Assembly (NCBI GenBank): GCA_964655005.1
Contig: CAZZKE010000008.1
Location: 11,084-75,083 of the forward strand
Source: CAZZKE01 sp964655005
GTDB lineage: Bacteria; Pseudomonadota; Alphaproteobacteria; Rhodospirillales; JABHCV01
Length of the DNA stretch: 64,000 nucleotides
Reading direction: 5' to 3'
The notes below the pieces were generated by a model that was not told the DNA's origin, made no database searches, and saw only the letters and a list, made by a program, of their open reading frames with translations. The translations under genes and the position numbers were made by a program. Shown piece after piece: positions 50,529 to 59,416 of this stretch (position 1 is its first letter; each line of letters starts with the position of its first letter).

Positions 50529-52424
50529 TTACCGGCCTCTCAGCGATTTCAGTCCCTCTATGGTAGAGCGGGCGGCGTCTTCGTTGATCCACCAGGTGTC
50601 GAACTGGGCGCCGCTGGTCGGCGTCACCACGGGCCGTTCGAACTTGTTCCAGAACACCAGCCGGTCGTAGCTTAGATGCCAGTGTGGAATAACGTAAAAG
50701 CCCCATTGCAGGACCCGGTCCAGCGCCCTGGTCCGGGTGACCAGGCTTTTCCGGTCGGGCGCCGCGATCAGCCCGCCGATCAGTTTGTCGATGACCGGAT
50801 CGCTGACGCCGATCAGGTTGCGGCTGCCGTTCTGTTTGGCCGCCGCCGATCCCCAGTAGCCCAGTTGTTCGTTGCCCGGCGATTGCGATTGGCCCCAGGA
50901 AAAAGTCAGCATATCGAAGTCGAAAGTCTCCAGACGCCTCAGGTACTGCGCCGAATCGACGGTCCGTACCCGCGCCTTGACGCCCAGCCGTTCCAAATTC
51001 TTGACGAACGGCAGGGCGATTCGTTCGAAGGCCGGGCTGACCAGCAGAATCTCGAATTCCAGGGCCTGACCGGTCGCCTGGTTGACCCGCACGTTATCCT
51101 TGATAACCCAACCGGCTTCCTTCAGCAGCCGGTCGCCCAGCCGCAGGTTAGGCCGGATACGGCCATCGCCCTTGGTCTTCGGCGGGTTGTATTCGGTAGT
51201 GAAAACCTCGTTTGGAATACGGCCGCGAAAGGGTTCCAGAATTTTCAACTCGTCCGGCCCCGGCAAGCCGGTCGCCGCCAGTTCCGAATTGTCGAAGTAG
51301 GACCGGGTCCGGGTATACTGGCCGTAAAACAGGTTGCGATTCGACCATTCGAAATCAAACGCGGTGGCCAGCGCCTGGCGTACGCGGCGGTCCTTGAAGA
51401 TGTCGCGGCGAATGTTGTAGACGAAGCCCTGCATCCCCGCCGTGCGATTGTGGCCGACTTCGATTTTCTTGATCAGCCCCTGTTCGACCGCCGGGATGTT
51501 ATAGGCGGTGGCCCATGTTTTCGACTGGTTTTCGTTCCTGAAATCGAATTCGCCGGCCTTGAAGGCCTCTACCTGTACGGTCGTATCGCGGTAGTAATCG
51601 TAGCGGATGGAATCGAAATTATTGCGGCCGACATTGACCGGCAGATTGCGGCCCCAGTAATCGTCCACTCTTTTATAGCGGACGTAACGCCCGGCCTCGA
51701 AGCCGTCGATTTTATAAGCGCCGCTGCCAAGCGGCGGTTCCAGGGTCGTTTTGGCGAAATCCTTGCCCTGCCAGTAGTGTTTGGGCAGCACCGCCATCTG
51801 GCCGATAATCAGGGGCAGTTCACGGTTGCGGTTGTTTTTAAAGACAAAGCGAACGGTGCGTTCGTCGATCTTCTCGACCCGGTCGACATCGGCGTAATAG
51901 TACCGGTAGCTGGGCTCGCCCTTTTTCAGCAGGGTCTCGAAGGTCCAGATCACGTCGTCGGCGGTAATCGGCTTGCCGTCATGCCAGCGGGCCTCCGTGC
52001 GCAGCACGAACTTGACCCATGACCGGTCTTCCGGCGTTTCCACCGTTTCGGCAAGCAGGCCATAGGCGGTGAACGCCTCGTCGGCGCTGGCGGTCAGCAA
52101 GGTGTCGTACAGCCCGCCCAGGCCGACCGCCGCCTCTCCCTTGATGATAAAGCCGTTGAAGGAATCGAAACTGCCGGCCGCCGCCAGCTTTACCGCGCCG
52201 CCCTTGGGGGCATCCGGATTGACGTAGTCGAAATGCTTGAAATCCGGGCCGTACTTGGGTTCGCCGTGCATGGCGATGGCGTGGACCGGCCGGGCCAGCG
52301 CCGGGGAAGTAAAAAGCGCGGCGGCGGCAATCAGCAAGGCAGTCGGTAATCGGATCAAGATTGCGGCTCCTGCGAGGATACGTAATTTTTGCTGAATGTT
52401 GGCGGTGGGCCGTTTCATGTTCAA
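50529..52424 (-). CDS. yejA: Extracellular peptide-binding protein, YejA-like
   Basis: 631-residue substrate-binding protein of the SBP_bac_5 family. The N-terminal signal segment (LPTALLIAAAALFTSPALA) ends with a cleavage site before RPVHAIAMHG. The mature start HGEPKYGPDFKHFDYVNPDA is the YejA/OppA hallmark, and ETVETPEDRSWVKFVLR follows. It captures peptides for YejBEF. It is first in the leftward operon and divergently spaced 36 bases from the phosphatase gene. A second in-frame Met two codons in cannot be excluded as start. Confidence 0.92.
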   Translation of the reverse strand: MNMKRPTANIQQKLRILAGAAILIRLPTALLIAAAALFTSPALARPVHAIAMHGEPKYGPDFKHFDYVNPDAPKGGAVKLAAAGSFDSFNGFIIKGEAAVGLGGLYDTLLTASADEAFTAYGLLAETVETPEDRSWVKFVLRTEARWHDGKPITADDVIWTFETLLKKGEPSYRYYYADVDRVEKIDERTVRFVFKNNRNRELPLIIGQMAVLPKHYWQGKDFAKTTLEPPLGSGAYKIDGFEAGRYVRYKRVDDYWGRNLPVNVGRNNFDSIRYDYYRDTTVQVEAFKAGEFDFRNENQSKTWATAYNIPAVEQGLIKKIEVGHNRTAGMQGFVYNIRRDIFKDRRVRQALATAFDFEWSNRNLFYGQYTRTRSYFDNSELAATGLPGPDELKILEPFRGRIPNEVFTTEYNPPKTKGDGRIRPNLRLGDRLLKEAGWVIKDNVRVNQATGQALEFEILLVSPAFERIALPFVKNLERLGVKARVRTVDSAQYLRRLETFDFDMLTFSWGQSQSPGNEQLGYWGSAAAKQNGSRNLIGVSDPVIDKLIGGLIAAPDRKSLVTRTRALDRVLQWGFYVIPHWHLSYDRLVFWNKFERPVVTPTSGAQFDTWWINEDAARSTIEGLKSLRGR

Positions 52425-52460
52425 GGATCGCTTATCTATGTGTCTTATTTGTGATGGGCG

Positions 52461-53237
52461 TTAAGCTGATAGAATGCCCAGCGCGGCGCGATGCATGCGG
52501 GGGTCTCCGGCGGCGATGACGCGACCGTCCGACTTTATCGACAGCGGCGATCCCTGCCAATCGGTGATAACGCCGCCGGCCCCGTTGACCACCGGCGCCA
52601 GGGCGCAAAAATCGTATATTCCCATTGTCGACTCGACGACCAGATCCATCGTGCCGCTGGCCAGCAGGCCATAGGCGTAGCAGTCGGCGCCGTAGACGAC
52701 CGGGCGGCATTGCCGCCGCAGGGCCTCGAATTTCCCGAAATCGTCATCGGGGAACATCTGCGGCGAGGTCGCCGATAACCAGGCGTCTTTCAGCCTGGCG
52801 CAGGGCCGCACCCGGCTGGCGACGCCGCCGAATTTAGTCGGTTGTCCGTGACAGCCGACCCAGCGTTCGCCCAATGCCGGCATATCGATCACCCCGATAA
52901 TCGGCAGGCCGTCTTTCAGCAACGAAACAAGGGCGCCGAACAGGGGCTTGCCGGTAACGAACGAGGTGGTGCCGTCGATCGGGTCGATGGTCCAGACGTA
53001 TTCCGCGTCGATTCGCTGGCTGCCCAGTTCCTCGCCTAGGATACCGTGATCTGGATAGGCCTCGGCGATCAGTTCCCGGATCGCCCTTTCGGCTTCCCGG
53101 TCGGCGACCGTGACCGGGCTTAGATCGGCTTTCGATTCGATGTCCATGGGGGCGCGAAAATATTTCATGGCGACGGGGCCGGCGGTATCGGCCAGCCGCA
53201 CCGCCAGGTCGCACGCTTCGGACAGGTCCAATGCCAT
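52461..53237 (-). CDS. hisN: Inositol-monophosphatase-family phosphatase, HisN-like
   Basis: 258-residue Mg-dependent phosphatase. Metal-site motifs are GEELGSQRID, VWTIDPIDGTTSFVTGKP (DPIDGT) and IYDFCALAPVVNGAGG (the WD-type motif, here YD). The N-terminal SPVTVADREAERAIRE and the overall length match the histidinol-phosphatase HisN subgroup found in alphaproteobacteria, completing histidine synthesis. Inositol or nucleotide monophosphates remain possible substrates. Its start shares one base with the cytochrome gene stop (TAATG). Confidence 0.85.
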   Translation of the reverse strand: MALDLSEACDLAVRLADTAGPVAMKYFRAPMDIESKADLSPVTVADREAERAIRELIAEAYPDHGILGEELGSQRIDAEYVWTIDPIDGTTSFVTGKPLFGALVSLLKDGLPIIGVIDMPALGERWVGCHGQPTKFGGVASRVRPCARLKDAWLSATSPQMFPDDDFGKFEALRRQCRPVVYGADCYAYGLLASGTMDLVVESTMGIYDFCALAPVVNGAGGVITDWQGSPLSIKSDGRVIAAGDPRMHRAALGILSA

Positions 53238-53797
53238 TACGGCAGCGGTTTCGGGCTGTCGCTCAGGCTGCGCAGGTAGGCGATAACCCCGGCCCGCTTG
53301 GGCGCTTTCCTGATGCCCCTGAACATCATCTTGGTGCCCTTGACGTATGCCCTGGGGTCGCTCAGGAACGCATCCAGGTTTTCATATGACCATTGCCCGC
53401 CGAGCCCGGCCAGGGCCTTGGAGTATTTATAGCCTTCCTGCGACCCCCTGGCCCGGCCCAGCACCCCCCACAGGTTGGGGCCGATAGTGGCGCGAGCGCC
53501 CTTTATGTCGGTGTGGCAGCCCTTGCATACGCGGAATGCCTTTCGGCCCGCCTGCGGGTCGGCGCCGGCCAGCCGTTCCGACAAATTCTCGGGCGCGGCC
53601 TTGGCGGCGACAGGTTTTTCGGGCTTCGCCGGTTTCCCGACTACTGGTTTTTCGACCGCCGGTTTTTCGGCCACCTGTTTCGGACTGAAGCCGGGTTTCG
53701 GGCGCACCGCGAAATCGCCGATCAGGTTGACTACGGCAATCAGGGCGGCGGTCAAGACGACGGCCAGGGCGAGAGACTTGAAAAAACCTGAATCCAT
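53237..53797 (-). CDS. Membrane-anchored class I cytochrome c, CycM-like
   Basis: 186-residue cytochrome. An uncleaved N-terminal anchor (LALAVVLTAALIAVVNLI) is followed by a Pro/Lys/Ala-rich linker (about 35-70). A single-haem domain has CKGCH and an axial Met probably in GTKMMFRG. This architecture matches CycM/c552 proteins that carry electrons from the bc1 complex to aa3 oxidase in alphaproteobacteria. The neighbouring kdsB and prephenate dehydratase are its usual genomic companions. Two SCO chaperones for the oxidase CuA site are also in the window. Confidence 0.9.
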   Translation of the reverse strand: MDSGFFKSLALAVVLTAALIAVVNLIGDFAVRPKPGFSPKQVAEKPAVEKPVVGKPAKPEKPVAAKAAPENLSERLAGADPQAGRKAFRVCKGCHTDIKGARATIGPNLWGVLGRARGSQEGYKYSKALAGLGGQWSYENLDAFLSDPRAYVKGTKMMFRGIRKAPKRAGVIAYLRSLSDSPKPLP

Positions 53798-53879
53798 GGG
53801 ACCGGAACCTTTAATTTGATAAAGCCGCCGTTATACTGCGGCACACCCGCCGATAATTCAACCAGCGAAAGAATGTCAG

Positions 53880-54653
53880 ATGAACGCGCCTTCCGATATC
53901 CGCCGGCCGCCGCAAAATCCACTGATCGTAATACCGGCGCGGATGGGCTCCAGCCGGCTGCCGGGCAAGCCGCTGGCCGATATTTGCGGCCAGCCGATGA
54001 TCGTCCAGGTCTGGCGGCGGGCCATGGCGGCCGGAATCGGCCCGGTCATCGTGGCCTGCGCCGAACCGGAAATCGCCGCCGCGGTCGAAGCCGCCGGGGG
54101 CCGGGCGGTGTTGACCAGGGCCGACCATCCATCGGGGTCGGACCGGGTCCACGAGGCGCTCTGCGCGATTGATCCGGATCGCCAACACGACGCCATAATC
54201 AATATTCAGGGCGACCTGCCGACTATCGAGGCGACCGCCGTGCGGGCCGTGCTGACACCGCTGCAAAATGCCGACGTGGATATCGCCACCCTGGCGACGG
54301 CGATCACCGACCGGCGCGAAAAGACCGATCCCAATGTGGTCAAGGCGGTGCTGTCGCTGCGGCCCGGCGAAACGGTCGGTCGGGCGCTCTACTTCAGCCG
54401 CCAGCCGGTGCCCCACGGCGACGGGCCGCTGTATCATCACATCGGCCTGTACGGCTTCCGCCGGCAGGCCCTGGAACGCTTCGTCAGGCTGCCGCCGACG
54501 CCGCTGGAACAACGCGAAAGGCTGGAACAGCTGCGGGCGCTGGAAGCGGCCATGCGGATCGATGTCGCGCTCGTTGACACGGCGCCGCTGGGTGTCGATA
54601 CTCCGGCCGACCTGGAACGCGCCAGGGCCATGCTGGAAGCCGGGAAACAATGA
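53880..54653 (+). CDS. kdsB: 3-deoxy-manno-octulosonate cytidylyltransferase (KdsB)
   Basis: Activates Kdo as CMP-Kdo for lipopolysaccharide inner-core synthesis in the cytoplasm. The 257-residue enzyme shows IPARMGSSRLPGKPLADICG (nucleotide loop), TRADHPSGSDRVHEAL, INIQGDLPTIEA and HHIGLYGFRRQALERF. Length is normal. Its presence shows an LPS-bearing Gram-negative cell. The stop overlaps pheA by 4 bases, and the gene is divergent from the cytochrome gene across an 82-base gap in which no firm promoter was recognised. Confidence 0.95.
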   Translation: MNAPSDIRRPPQNPLIVIPARMGSSRLPGKPLADICGQPMIVQVWRRAMAAGIGPVIVACAEPEIAAAVEAAGGRAVLTRADHPSGSDRVHEALCAIDPDRQHDAIINIQGDLPTIEATAVRAVLTPLQNADVDIATLATAITDRREKTDPNVVKAVLSLRPGETVGRALYFSRQPVPHGDGPLYHHIGLYGFRRQALERFVRLPPTPLEQRERLEQLRALEAAMRIDVALVDTAPLGVDTPADLERARAMLEAGKQ

Positions 54654-55504
54654 CCGAGAGTGAAAAAACAATCGCCTTTCAGGGCGCCATGGGGGCCTAT
54701 TCGGACCTGGCCTGCCGGGCCGTCTATCCGGACTGGCGGACGCTGCCCTGCCACACCTTCGAAGATACCTTCGCCGCCGTCACCGGCGGGCGGGCGGAAC
54801 TGGCGATGATCCCCATCGACAACACGGTGGCCGGTCGGGTCGCCGATATTCATCACCTGCTGCCGGCCTCCGGCCTGCATATCATCGGCGAACATTTCCA
54901 GCGCGTCGATCATCATCTGCTGGCCCTGCCGGGCACCAAAATCGAAGAACTGACCCACGTCCACAGCCATGTCCATGCCCTGCCGCAATGCCGCAGGATT
55001 ATCGCCGAACTGGGCCTGAAAACGGCGGTTTACGCCGATACCGCCGCCGGCGCCAAAATGATCGCCGAACGCGGGGAAAAAAGCCATGCCGCCATCGCCT
55101 CGGAACTGGCCGGCCGGATCTATGGTCTGGAATCCCTGCGCGCCAACATTGAAGACGCCGAACACAATACCACCAGATTCCTGATAATGACCGGGGAGGC
55201 CGAATTTCCGGCGCTCGACGACCGTGACTGGGTGACCAGCTTCGTCTTCAAGGTGCGCAACGTTCCCGCCGCCCTGTACAAGGCGATGGGCGGATTCGCC
55301 ACCAACGGCGTCAACATGACCAAGCTGGAAAGCTACATGGTCGGCGGCAGTTTCACCGCCACCCAGTTCTATGCCGAAATCGACGGCCACCCGGAACACC
55401 GCTCGGTCGCCTTCGCCATGGAGGAACTGGGTTTTTTCACGTCATTCGTCAAGGTTTTGGGCGTTTTTCCGGCCAGCCCGTTTCGCAAGCTTCAGGGGGA
55501 CTAA
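54650..55504 (+). CDS. pheA: Prephenate dehydratase (PheA)
   Basis: Converts prephenate to phenylpyruvate in phenylalanine synthesis. The 284-residue protein has the PDT catalytic domain (AFQGAMGAYSDLA, IPIDNTVAGRV, NTTRFLIM with the catalytic Thr) and a C-terminal ACT regulatory domain (FKVRNVPAALYKAMGGFATN, TKLESYMV with the phenylalanine-binding ESRP-like site). There is no chorismate-mutase domain, so that activity is elsewhere. It ends in a 4-base overlap with the convergent nudC gene. Confidence 0.95.
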   Translation: MTESEKTIAFQGAMGAYSDLACRAVYPDWRTLPCHTFEDTFAAVTGGRAELAMIPIDNTVAGRVADIHHLLPASGLHIIGEHFQRVDHHLLALPGTKIEELTHVHSHVHALPQCRRIIAELGLKTAVYADTAAGAKMIAERGEKSHAAIASELAGRIYGLESLRANIEDAEHNTTRFLIMTGEAEFPALDDRDWVTSFVFKVRNVPAALYKAMGGFATNGVNMTKLESYMVGGSFTATQFYAEIDGHPEHRSVAFAMEELGFFTSFVKVLGVFPASPFRKLQGD

Positions 55505-56448
55505 TCTTCGGCGAGCCAGTCGTTGAGCAGTTGCCAGGCGATCGAATCCCGGGTCGGCAGGCGCAGTCCTTTTTCCGGGAAGGCGGCGACCTGGGTTTTG
55601 GTGAACCAGCGGGCGTCTTCAAGTTCGTCGCCGCCGTAATCGATGTCCAGTGAACTGGCCTTGGCCCGGAAACCCATCATCAGCGACGATGGAAACGGCC
55701 AGGGTTGGGAGCCGCGATATTGCACGTCTTCCGGTTTGACCAGGATGCCGGCTTCTTCCATAACCTCGCGGGCGACCGCTTCTTCCAGGCTTTCGCCCTG
55801 ATCGACGAATCCGGCCAGGGTCGAATACATGCCTTTGGGCCATTTGCCCTGGCGGGCCAGCAGACAGGCGCCGCCTTCCGGGCCGGGCCGGGTCACCAGC
55901 ATGATAACCGCCGGATCGGTGCGCGGAAAATATTCCCGCCCGCAGGCCGGGTTGACGCAGCGGCGCAACCGCCCGGCTTCTTCGGCGGCGGTGACCTGGC
56001 CGCATTCGCAGCAATAGCGGTTGTGCCGGTGCCAGTACATGTTGCCCCTGGCGAAGGCCAGCAGCGCCGCGTCCCGATGGGTCAGCAACGGGCTGACCTC
56101 GCGCAGGTCGATAAAACGGGCCTGGCCGATAGCCGGGGTCAGGGTCGGCAATTCGTGTTCGGAAAGGTCGATGGCGAAATAGGCGGCGCCCCGGTCGCCG
56201 TCGCCGTCTTCCGTGGTCAGCCCCAGCAAGGCCACTTCACCGGCTATCTGCAACAGCCCGCGGGCGTGGTCGCCCTGTAGATGGATGGCCCCCGGATGCT
56301 CGTCGCCCAGGATCAGGTTGGCGTTGCGCCAGACCGGAATTATGCGGGTCTGGCGATGGTGCAGCATGTCGTCGATCCACGTTTCGTCCCGACGCCGGTT
56401 GGGCGCCCGGTGCAGGCCGGTGGATGTGTAATAAAGCCGTGTCGACAC
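55501..56448 (-). CDS. nudC: NAD(+) diphosphatase / RNA deNADding Nudix enzyme (NudC)
   Basis: 315-residue Nudix hydrolase that cleaves NAD(H) and removes NAD caps from RNA. The zinc ribbon is complete (YCCECGQ then CVNPACG). The Nudix box is GFVDQGESLEEAVAREVMEE and a following AGI. The NADH-specific SQPWPFPSS motif is just downstream. An N-terminal domain of about 130 residues matches the family. It is divergent from the cupredoxin-like lipoprotein gene, with a palindrome between them. Confidence 0.95.
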   Translation of the reverse strand: MSTRLYYTSTGLHRAPNRRRDETWIDDMLHHRQTRIIPVWRNANLILGDEHPGAIHLQGDHARGLLQIAGEVALLGLTTEDGDGDRGAAYFAIDLSEHELPTLTPAIGQARFIDLREVSPLLTHRDAALLAFARGNMYWHRHNRYCCECGQVTAAEEAGRLRRCVNPACGREYFPRTDPAVIMLVTRPGPEGGACLLARQGKWPKGMYSTLAGFVDQGESLEEAVAREVMEEAGILVKPEDVQYRGSQPWPFPSSLMMGFRAKASSLDIDYGGDELEDARWFTKTQVAAFPEKGLRLPTRDSIAWQLLNDWLAED

Positions 56449-56457
56449 GATGAAATC

Positions 56458-56506
56458 CTGACAAACAATGGAAAAAACCGCTAGATTATAATGCCAAGCG
56501 TTGGCA
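56458..56506 (+). promoter_or_regulatory. Promoter-like sequence with operator palindrome ahead of the lipoprotein gene
   Basis: CTGACA (56458-56463) and TAGATT (56482-56487), 18 bases apart, could form a promoter; TATAAT at 56487-56492 is an alternative -10. A perfect palindrome, TGCCAA-GCG-TTGGCA, lies at 56492-56506 immediately downstream, where a repressor would block initiation. The rest of the 201-base gap to the lipoprotein ATG (56650) shows no ORF; a long 5' leader is possible. Confidence 0.35.
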
Positions 56507-56649
56507 ATGCGTTAAACATTCATTTACGCAGACGATCTAACGTACTGAATCAATTGATATCATCGCGCGGTTTGTGTAGTTTTTTCGGCAAGCGGCCTGG
56601 CTGCCGCCGGGTTTTTTTAGCGATTTGCGGAACAAGGATTCCCCATCGG

Positions 56650-57456
56650 ATGAGGTTTACACGCTTTCCAGCGCTGATGGGTGTTTTGCTGTTGCTTGCC
56701 GGGTGTGCGCGGGTTGATGGCGGTTTCGCCATGTTCGAAAGCCCGTGCCAGGCGCCGCAGCCGGAAAAGCTGGCCGGTATCGACTGGGACAAGGCCCGCA
56801 AGATCGACCTGCGAATCCGCCAGGACACCTTCACCCCGGCCTATCTGGGCCTGGCCCAGGGCGTTCCCTACCGTCTGCTGATTGAAAACGCCGATGACAG
56901 TCGGCATGTCTTTCGGGCCAGGGAATTTTTCCAATCCATCGCATTGGCCGATGTCCGGGTAATCAGCGGGCCGGGGGCCGGCGTGAACCAGGGATATCCC
57001 TGTTCCGGGGCCATATCCATAGCACCCGGCGGCGTTGCCGAGGCCCGCTTCGTTGCGGTCCGTGACGGGGTCTATGAATTCGACGATAATCCGCTGCTGC
57101 TGTCCTTCGCCCTGACCGGCAGCGCCGGCGGATTTATCATTATTGAACCGAAACGGATTATTCCGGAAAGCCCGGTCAAACACCTGAAATTACAGGAACG
57201 TAAACCGCTGCTTGTCTCGCCGGTCGCGGCCCCGTCCGGCGGCCTGTTCGATGACGAACCGGCCCCCGGACAACCGGTTGAGGCGGCCCCGGAAGTGCCG
57301 CTGGAAGAACTGCCGGTGGAAGAACTTCCCGATCAGGCGGCACCGGCCGATGACCGGCCCGCGGCCCTGCTGGAACCGGACCAGAAGCCGGCCGCTCCGG
57401 ACATCGACGACAAGCGGCTGGACCAGGCCCCCGCCGCCGACCTTTTTTCCGACTGA
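56650..57456 (+). CDS. Cupredoxin-like lipoprotein with Pro/acidic tail
   Basis: 268-residue envelope protein. The signal segment (FPALMGVLLLLAGC) ends in a lipobox cysteine at about residue 18. Residues about 50-165 resemble a cupredoxin-like beta sandwich (DTFTPAYLGLAQGVPYRLLI, then HVFRAREFF, VFPGAGVNQGY-like PGAGVNQGYPCSGAISIAPG, YEFDDNPLLLSF). A type-1 copper site normally needs a C-terminal Cys-His-Met cluster, which is absent; only His in SRHVF and Cys in GYPCSG remain. The last 90 residues are Pro-, Glu- and Asp-rich and probably unstructured. Function unknown. The ATG at 56650 is chosen because it directly precedes the signal sequence. Confidence 0.75.
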   Translation: MRFTRFPALMGVLLLLAGCARVDGGFAMFESPCQAPQPEKLAGIDWDKARKIDLRIRQDTFTPAYLGLAQGVPYRLLIENADDSRHVFRAREFFQSIALADVRVISGPGAGVNQGYPCSGAISIAPGGVAEARFVAVRDGVYEFDDNPLLLSFALTGSAGGFIIIEPKRIIPESPVKHLKLQERKPLLVSPVAAPSGGLFDDEPAPGQPVEAAPEVPLEELPVEELPDQAAPADDRPAALLEPDQKPAAPDIDDKRLDQAPAADLFSD

Positions 57457-57473
57457 TTGCCCGCTCGAAAGCA

Positions 57474-57504
57474 TTGACCGCGACAAGGCCTGATCTGTTA
57501 TAGT
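57474..57504 (+). promoter_or_regulatory. Promoter of the SRP RNA gene
   Basis: TTGACC (57474-57479) and TATAGT (57499-57504), each 5/6 to consensus with a 19-base spacer. Initiation 7 bases after the -10 would fall at 57511, exactly the first base of the SRP RNA helix. Confidence 0.55.
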
Positions 57505-57510
57505 GCCGGC

Positions 57511-57606
57511 GGGAGATCGGCGACGGACGTATTCCTCGCCAACCCGGTCAGGTCCGGAAGGAAGCAGCCGTAACGAGTAACGATGCGGGTCGTCCGTCGG
57601 TCTCCC
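57511..57606 (+). ncRNA. ffs: Small signal recognition particle RNA (4.5S, ffs)
   Basis: A 96-base hairpin RNA. The universally conserved domain IV is exact: GGTCAGGTCCGGAAGGAAGC followed by AGCC, which forms the Ffh-binding symmetric and asymmetric loops. The ends pair (GGGAGA at 57511-57516 with TCTCCC at 57601-57606, then GACGGACG with CGTCCGTC). It acts with Ffh to target nascent membrane proteins. It lies just upstream of dnaX, its common position in alphaproteobacteria. Confidence 0.95.
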
Positions 57607-57630
57607 ACCTCAGGATAATCCGAAAATCTC

Positions 57631-59388
57631 ATGACCGATCAAAACCCCGCCCAGACATCCGAGACGCCCGACCGGGCCGGCCAATACACGGTGCTGGCGC
57701 GCAAATACCGTCCGGCGTCGTTTGCCGCCCTGATCGGCCAGGAGGCCATGGTGCGGACCCTGACCAACGCCATCGAATCGGGGCGTCTGGCCCATGCCTT
57801 CGTGCTGACCGGGGTTCGCGGGGTCGGCAAAACGACTACCGCGCGGATTATCTCCAGGGTCCTGAATTGCATCGGCGTCGATGGCCAGGGCGGCCCGACC
57901 GCGAACCCGTGCGGGGTTTGCGAGCACTGCCGCGCGATCGCCGAAGACCGCCATGTGGACGTGCTGGAAATGGACGCCGCCTCGCGCACCGGCGTCGATG
58001 ACATTCGCGAACTGATCGAAAGCGTCCGCTACCGGCCAACCTCGGCGCGCTACAAGATCTATATTATCGACGAAGTTCACATGCTTTCGAAAAATGCTTT
58101 CAACGCCCTGCTGAAAACCCTGGAAGAACCGCCCGAACACGTCAAATTTATTTTCGCGACGACGGAAATCCGGAAAATACCGGTGACCGTGTTAAGCCGC
58201 TGTCAGCGCTTCGATTTAAGGCGCGTCGATATGGAAACCCTGATCGAACATTTTCGCGGCATCGCGAAGCTGGAAGGCGCCGAAATCGGCGACGGGGCGC
58301 TGGCGATGATCGCCAGGGCCGCCGACGGGTCGGTCCGCGACGGTCTCAGCCTGCTCGATCAGGCAATCGCCCATGGCTCCGGCCGGGTCGATGAAAACCA
58401 GCTGCGCGACATGCTTGGCCTGGCCGACCGCTCGCAGACCTTCGCCTTGCTGGAAGCGGTCCTTGGCGGCGATATCGGCGATGCCCTGGAACTATTGGAC
58501 CGGCAATACCAATCCGGCGCCGACCCGGCGACGGTGCTTGAAGACATGCTCGATATCACCCACTGGCTGACCCGCATCAAGATTGTGCACGAAGCCGCCG
58601 ACGATCCCGGCGTCGCCGAAACCGACCGGGTGCGTGGCCGGGACATGGCCGGGCGTCTGGGCATGGCGATAATCGCCCGGGCATGGCAGATGCTCCTGAA
58701 AGGCCTGGCCGAGGTCAGGGTTGCGCCGTCGCCGATTCAGGCCGCCGAAATGGTGCTGGTCCGCCTGGCCTACGCCAGTGATTTGCCGACCCCGGCGGAA
58801 GCCCTGAAAGCCACGGTCGCCGCGACCGCCACGACCGCCGAAGCGGCGCCGGCAATGGTATCCGGTCCGCCGCCGCCGGCCTTGCCGCCGCAACCGTCCC
58901 CGCCGTCCGGCGGTGGCGGCCCCGAACGGGCCTTGGCGATGGCGGCGCCCGAACGGGAACACGAACCGCTATCGACGCAAGCCGAACCGCAAGCCGATCC
59001 CGTGACGTTCGAGCAGGTGGCCGAACTGGCCGGGCAAAGGCGGGCGGCTATCCTGCGCGCCAATGTGGTTAACAACATACATCTGGTGCATTTCGAGCCC
59101 GGTCGAATCGAAATCAGGCCGACCGACCGGGCGCCCCGTGAACTGCCCTACGAACTGGCCAGCTTCCTGACCGAAAATACCCCCCGGCGCTGGACCGTGA
59201 CCGTATCGAACGATGCCGGACAACCGACCCTGCAACAGCAATGGGACAGCGCCAGGGCCGAGGAAAAATCCCGTGTCGGCCGGCTGCCCCTGGTCAAGGC
59301 GGTGCTGCAAACCTTTCCCGGCGCCAGAATCGAAAGCGTCAAACACCGGAAAACCGCCGCGCCGGGCGAAACCTCCGACGCCGATTGA
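57631..59388 (+). CDS. dnaX: DNA polymerase III subunits gamma/tau (DnaX)
   Basis: 585-residue clamp-loader ATPase. An N-terminal AAA+ domain has YTVLARKYRPASFAALIGQE, P-loop GVRGVGKTTTARI, zinc-binding cysteines (NPCGVCEHC), Walker B IYIIDEVHMLS and sensor LSRCQRFDLRRV. A Pro-rich linker lies near residues 410-435, and a C-terminal tau-type domain follows. No slippery heptamer for a gamma frameshift was noticed. The usual downstream ybaB and recR are not here; an unrelated flavoprotein gene follows. Confidence 0.94.
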   Translation: MTDQNPAQTSETPDRAGQYTVLARKYRPASFAALIGQEAMVRTLTNAIESGRLAHAFVLTGVRGVGKTTTARIISRVLNCIGVDGQGGPTANPCGVCEHCRAIAEDRHVDVLEMDAASRTGVDDIRELIESVRYRPTSARYKIYIIDEVHMLSKNAFNALLKTLEEPPEHVKFIFATTEIRKIPVTVLSRCQRFDLRRVDMETLIEHFRGIAKLEGAEIGDGALAMIARAADGSVRDGLSLLDQAIAHGSGRVDENQLRDMLGLADRSQTFALLEAVLGGDIGDALELLDRQYQSGADPATVLEDMLDITHWLTRIKIVHEAADDPGVAETDRVRGRDMAGRLGMAIIARAWQMLLKGLAEVRVAPSPIQAAEMVLVRLAYASDLPTPAEALKATVAATATTAEAAPAMVSGPPPPALPPQPSPPSGGGGPERALAMAAPEREHEPLSTQAEPQADPVTFEQVAELAGQRRAAILRANVVNNIHLVHFEPGRIEIRPTDRAPRELPYELASFLTENTPRRWTVTVSNDAGQPTLQQQWDSARAEEKSRVGRLPLVKAVLQTFPGARIESVKHRKTAAPGETSDAD

Positions 59389-59416
59389 ACCGAATTCAAG
59401 CAAGGGAAACAGTAAC

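Noticed and set aside
50676..52022. 448-codon rightward ORF opposite yejA
   Set aside because: Antisense shadow of a well-supported substrate-binding protein.
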